A DNA stretch of 64,000 bases, taken from NCBI GenBank assembly GCA_026936325.1, contig JAPTHN010000108.1, positions 1-64,000 of the forward strand. Reading direction: 5' to 3'. The notes below the pieces were generated by a model. It made no database searches and was not told where the DNA came from. It saw only the letters and a list, made by a program, of their open reading frames with translations. Positions 59,505 to 64,000 of the stretch are shown one piece after another. Numbering within the stretch: position 1 is the first letter of the stretch; each line of letters begins with the position of its first letter. Source of the stretch: Platynereis dumerilii. Its lineage: Eukaryota > Annelida > Polychaeta > Phyllodocida > Nereididae. The translations under genes and the position numbers were made by a program.

Positions 59505-60770
59505 AGGAAGTGGGACTCAGTCCATTTGATGAAGTGGTGCTTTGAACATGTTGGCAAAGGAATAAGATGGCTACCTTCCTACAATTTCATTAACTTTTAC
59601 AATGTGTTTGTGGTAATTGCCCTTTGGCTCAATTTGGCAGGGAGCAGTTAAGAGACATGTCCTCCACCTTTCTGCCTGGGCAGGTTACCATGCCATACAA
59701 AAGTTTGTAATTCATGAATGTAAAAATGGCTAATTGACTTTCTTTATTCGCGTATCCGACGACCAACCCCTGGCTGTACGAAACAGTTTCCATCATGGTA
59801 TGGCTGTTAAAGAGACACACTGCAATGGTCCAGCTGACCAGCTGAAGCTGTCCTAGACATTACTCAAGAATACCCAAAGCTGAAATATCAATGCCATGAA
59901 GTTTGGGTGTGGATTATGACACCGTGATTTAAGAACAATCTTGGCAACTGTTACAGCCTTTCGAACTGCACAATTTATTCATGCCAAAAACCTTTTGACA
60001 ATACTAAGTGATGCCAATTCCCATTGACGGGGTTGGAGAAGATGATCAACAGCATTCTGGACTTCATCTTTAGAATTATCTTTTAAAAATTGTAGTCTGT
60101 TACCCATGATTGTTGTTCTCAAGCCTTGAGTGCTCACTTTTTATGTGCCAGACTGCAAAATCAGTTGCTCATACTACAGACTCTACACTTCATAGGAGCT
60201 CAGTGGTGTAGTGGTTAGCACGCTGGACTGCTGTGCCGGCGGCCCGGGTTCAACTCCCGACTGCTGCTGAGTTCCCAACTGACAGTTCATTACGGGGTGA
60301 TTGCTTAATTGGGTACTGTTGCCAGTAGTACTATCCTAGTCTGGATGTCGGGGAGGTAAATGACACGTGCTTTGGGCTCAACTGGAAATAACTTGTTCCA
60401 TCCACTCCACTTCATTGTTTATATTCAGGGTAACATCAGATCTATCCATGAAAAAATAACAGAAAAGATATTCTCTCATTTTCTCTCTTAATCTGTCCAA
60501 TCCCTGAAGAATCTGAAAAACATAGATTGCGGTAGCCTACCGTGAATCTGTTGCTCAGATATTTGCTGTCTGGACTATTAACACATCCAGTTGCTCTTGC
60601 ACTCCAGTGGCATAAAAGTCATTCCTTTTTTTACATTTTTTATTGATTTGTTGCGAAGCCATATCTACTTCTACTCCTTTTTTCAGTTTCAGGGAGCAAA
60701 TATGCATGTTTGCAATGACCAAAAATGCCATGGGCCCCAGATTTGGCAAAAGCACTGACAAAAACTTATT
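59505..60770. mobile_element. Duplicated segment copy B (relative of 46664-48885)
   Basis: It starts with GAAGTGGGACTCAGTCCA and follows copy A to about 60770, but lacks the 1.1-kb CACGTG element and carries a SINE instead. Its left end is cut off by LINE 3. It gives the empty-site reference for the insertion in copy A, and vice versa. Confidence 0.8.
60194..60407 (+). mobile_element. tRNA-derived SINE, 214 bp
   Basis: The tRNA-like head has an A box in TGGTGTAGTGGTTAGCAC and a B box GGTTCAACTCC at 60247-60257, the internal RNA polymerase III promoter. A tRNA-unrelated body (TGGATGTCGGGGAGGTAAAT) follows. The duplication CACTTCAT flanks it at 60186-60193 and 60408-60415, and copy A of the host segment (near 48515) lacks it. 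There is no poly(A); the tail is unclear, so the partner LINE is not identified. Confidence 0.85.
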
Positions 60771-61155
60771 CAGTTAAAGGGAGCAAAAACACTGGAGGTT
60801 GTTAAACCAAAAAATTCTAGAATCAGGACTTCAACTGATAATTGTAAATTCTGGAGATAAATTGGCATTTTTTTAGTATAATATTAGATAGTATGGTTTT
60901 AACAATTCAAAAACCTGAAAAATGATTTCCATAGGCTAATTTTACCTGTAAAATCTTACCAACAGACCAGCCCTACACCAACTAGTGACATTGGGGTTTA
61001 CGTCGTGTGCCCACTGGGTAGAACAAAAGATACAGTGTCCTGATTCATGAAAACGTCGATTATTGCCTTCGAGGAGTCCCATTGCTCTTTTTTTTTAAAT
61101 GGAAAATTGATGTTTAATGATAGATATGTTTTTATTGTATTTTTTCATTTAAAAG
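60771..61155. other. AT-rich DNA before a LINE-like tail
   Basis: No coding sequence. It ends at AATAAAATGAGTCTGAGTCT (from about 61164), a tandem tail in plus orientation that may mark the 3' end of a truncated LINE. Confidence 0.35.
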
Positions 61156-61220
61156 AGCAAGAATAAAATGAGTCTGAGTCTGAGTCTAGTTGGTGGAGGG
61201 CTGGTCGGTTGGTCACGTAG

Positions 61221-61383
61221 ATATGTATGGTAGAGATTAAACAGGCAGAAATTTCAATTTCAGAAATGAGCAGCATTACCATGACATCATTTCTGATATA
61301 TATGTATGGTAGAGATAAAACAGGCAGAAATTTCAATTTCAGAAGTGATCAGCATTACCATGACGTCATTTCTGATGACGTCA
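61221..61383. repeat. 84-bp tandem duplication ending in two CRE palindromes
   Basis: Two copies of a unit with ATGTATGGTAGAGAT, AACAGGCAGAAATTTCAATT and CAGCATTACCATGA. The second copy ends TGACGTCA at 61361-61368, with another TGACGTCA at 61376-61383. In the first copy the equivalent site is TGACATCA. Confidence 0.75.
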
Positions 61384-63190
61384 CTATTGATGAAAACACT
61401 AGATGGCGCTTTTGTGGACGTTAATGGCCAGACAATGCCCTAAAAAAAAGATAATAATAATTATTAATATAATTATGCCAAAGGGCATAGCGAGACTGTT
61501 GGACATGTAAATTAATTTTGAATGTCTTCTAAAACTAAAGATAGGCCTGGTGATTGGAAATATCATAAAAAGATTGATAGAGAGACACGCTAGGCGTCAT
61601 TAAAATCGCAACATTGCAAAGTGGGCAGAAAATGGTGGTTTCACTCAAAATATCAAAATGAAATTTTGTACACGCTTAGTATTTGCAATCACGTATATTC
61701 CTGAAAATTTACAGATTTCTGAGAGCCACACCTTTGCGTCAAGTTAAATCGTCGTGGCTATTGTTGAAAATGCAAGTCTCACAATTTCAAGATCATGTGA
61801 TAATTTCAATAACCTTGCTGAGCTTTTCACAATATTTTTTCATTAGTCTGGAAAGTTTACCCTTTCACTTGCATGATGGGAAGGAAAAAACGATAATTGA
61901 CCCAACCATGATTAAAGATAAAAAAGGATGTTTTATTCTGATTTGTTAAAGTTTTGTTAAGGAATCATCGTCCGTGATTTTGTTTCTACCAAGGGTATGC
62001 ATAACAACCCCATTGTTCAGTAGTTTTGGTGTATATCCTTCATTCCCAGATACTGATGCCTACATTTTGAGTTTTTCATTCAAAATTGGCTTTATTCGCA
62101 ATATTGAAAAAAAAAATTGTTGGACAGCTTTCTGAAGTCCTGTGCATGTCATGTGAAAATTTCATGAATTATTCCTATTCAACAGGCCTCAAAATCAATT
62201 TATCCATTGGTGCATTTTTCGGTGAAGCACAGTCTGTGATCTAATGTCACAGAGTTCACTAAAATGAATAGTGTGTAGCGAGAAGTCAACAGCCAATGGT
62301 CAAAATTTTGATTTCACTGCTTCGGAAAAAACAGTGGTCTGAGACTTTTCTCAGTGAAAGTTTACTCCCTGAGCTTTCCTTTTTTGCAAAAACAGGGCAT
62401 GTTGTTCGTTTCAGCTTTTAGATAAGTTGGTTTCTATGGCAACAAGTACAATCTTTTTTTGATTCTGGAAAATGTATTTATTTTGTTATAATTTCTAAAC
62501 TACAAGAGGTAGCAACCTAGAATATTGTGGGAATATCAGTCTTTGCAATGGCTTCAAGAAAATTTTTGAAGACTTAATAAATGTTTGCAACTGTTGCCAT
62601 GGCAACAGCAAATTCTATCAAAATTGACACTTTTCAGCAATATTTTTTCATTATGATAATAAAATCAGGAAAACTTTCCAATGCAGGAAGCAGGAATTTT
62701 GTTGAAATATACCTTATATTACTAAAGTTCATTTGCATAAGAAATCTGACAGCATTTCATTGCTGGGGATAGCAGGCATACTGATATTTGAAAATAAACA
62801 GTTTTTTTATGTGACTGAAAAATATTAACTGTTTTGGTCATTGTCATAGAGCAAATTGTGTTAGACATTTGGGATTTCATGGGTCGATGGTTCTGTGAAA
62901 GCACTTCCACAAGTTAGCATTTAATATGATTTAGATTTTGGAAAGACTGTTGTTGCAATGGCAATCGAAAGTTTTCAAGATTTAAGCATTTCAACAGATA
63001 TCATTGGTTTATAATTGACATAGCTCAGCGTAAACTACAGGTTTCATATGATCTCATCGGGATGCTCTGTCAACCGCTGCAACAAAATTACTGGTAGAGT
63101 TGAGTGTACGCTCGACCTGCAATCCTGCAGCAGGAAGGTTGCATTCAAAATGGGTAAAGTGAGACCATTCACCTTACTTTACCCCTTTTT
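61384..63190. other. AT-rich DNA, no supported gene
   Basis: Frames of 62-99 codons lack motifs. It contains an RFX-type palindrome at 62593-62606 and a half site (ATGGCAAC) near 62437. Confidence 0.45.
62593..62606. promoter_or_regulatory. RFX-type X-box palindrome
   Basis: GTTGCCATGGCAAC is a perfect 14-bp palindrome matching the classical high-affinity RFX site. It lies about 7.3 kb upstream of the first visible beta-tubulin exon. A link to that gene is only suggested by position; RFX factors often drive ciliary genes. Confidence 0.4.
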
Positions 63191-63192
63191 AC

Positions 63193-64000
63193 CTTCAGCG
63201 AACGAAGTTCGAAGAAGGTATTGTTATCACTTTGGTAAAATGTTGTCCGTCCGCCGGGCGGGCGGTCGGGCGTCCGGGCGGTCGGGCGGCGGGCGGATAG
63301 ATAGTTTCCGGGCCAGAACTTGGGAAGTATTGCATGTACATAGATGAAATTTGGTACACATATAGCCCATATGGTCTGGTTGTGCCTTTTGACGGTCTGA
63401 TTGATGGATAATTCATACTTTTTGAAATACTTAAAAAAAAGATAAAAAATTATTATTTTTGTTTCCGGATCAAGACTCGGTCAATATCACATGTACATGG
63501 ATGATATTTGGTACACATATAGCCTATATGGTCCAATTGTGCCTTTTGATGATCTGATTGATTGGTATTCTATAGTTTTTGAAATATTGAGAAAAAATAA
63601 TAAAAACAATTTTTTTTCATTTCTGGCCCAAAACTTGCCCAGTATTGCATGTACATGGATGACATTTCATACACATATCACCTATATGATGCTGTTGTGC
63701 CTTTTGATGGTGTGATTCATGGTCATTCTATACTTTTTGAAATATTGACAAAATATATTGCAAATTATCATTTTTGGTTTCTGGTCCAAAACTTAGCCTC
63801 TCTTGGATGTACCTTGACAAAAATTCATCCACATATTGCCTATAAAGATCTTTCACTGGTCTCATTGATAGGTAGTTTTAACACTTTTTAAATATTTAGA
63901 AAAAAAATTTAAAAATATAAATTAATATACTTCTTGGTTTTCGACCCACAGCTCATAACCTATTCCCTGTACATGTATGAAACTGCAACATAATATGTGT
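63193..64000 (+). mobile_element. Dispersed repeat family A, second copy (runs off the window)
   Basis: It begins ACCTTCAGCGAACGAAGTTC followed by GAAGAAGGTATTGTTATCAC, then a GC-rich (GGGCGGTC)n block at 63249-63298. At least four tandem units of about 150 bp follow, with GTACATGGATGATATTTGGT and TTGTGCCTTTTGATG. These are the reverse complement of the units at 7100-7860. The right end lies beyond the window. Confidence 0.7.

Noticed and set aside
60194-60270. A true tRNA gene
   Set aside because: Only A and B boxes are kept, the acceptor stem does not close, and a SINE body plus target duplication follow.

Overview
The window is nuclear DNA from an animal. Genes are split by GT-AG introns, several different LINEs and short terminal-inverted-repeat (TIR) DNA transposons are present, and minisatellites are abundant. 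An intron-bearing beta-tubulin and the mix of mobile elements fit an aquatic invertebrate. I could not narrow it further from sequence alone. Most of the window is AT-rich; the tubulin exons stand out as GC-rich.

Two host genes can be supported. On the plus strand, ten exons between 19008 and 37915 join in consistent phase. They form a long, unnamed protein: coiled coil, then a short exon amplified in tandem, then an Ulp1/SENP-like (C48) cysteine protease domain with His, Asp, Gln and Cys in place, then a C-terminal coiled coil. Its first exon or exons are not found. Its 12.5-kb central intron (22619-35118) carries a nearly whole LINE with ORF1, an SGNH-hydrolase-like remnant and a 6-kb TIR element. 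On the minus strand, 55322 to 52029 holds three exons of beta-tubulin (about residues 57 to the C-terminus). The N-terminal exon or exons are not seen, so either intron 1 is longer than 8.7 kb or the gene starts outside the window.

Layout: 1-1200, decayed P/Q-rich coding-like DNA (minus). 1200-5100, G/T-skewed DNA with G-runs. 5700-10000, hairpins, minisatellites and TIR elements. 10857-14860, broken LINE (minus). 15449-18651, duplicated and partly inverted element. 19008-37915, protease gene. 38075-39610, two minisatellites. 40262-44137, 95-bp satellite of about 41 units. 44206-45549, hAT-like element with perfect 8-bp target duplication. 45856-46062, small TIR element. 46340-48885, duplicated segment split by a CACGTG-rich TIR element. 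49000-51960, repeats. 52029-55322, beta-tubulin with nested MITEs in an intron. 56100-56220, GATA repeat. 56890-59500, third LINE (minus). 59505-60770, second copy of the duplicated segment, split by a tRNA-derived SINE. 60770-63190, AT-rich DNA with an RFX-type palindrome and paired CRE sites. 63193-64000, a dispersed repeat family also present at 6970-7862 and in a tubulin intron.

The window is a good record of nested insertion. Paralogous copies inside it give natural empty sites for the CACGTG element and the SINE, and the hAT-like MITE sits exactly inside another palindromic repeat.
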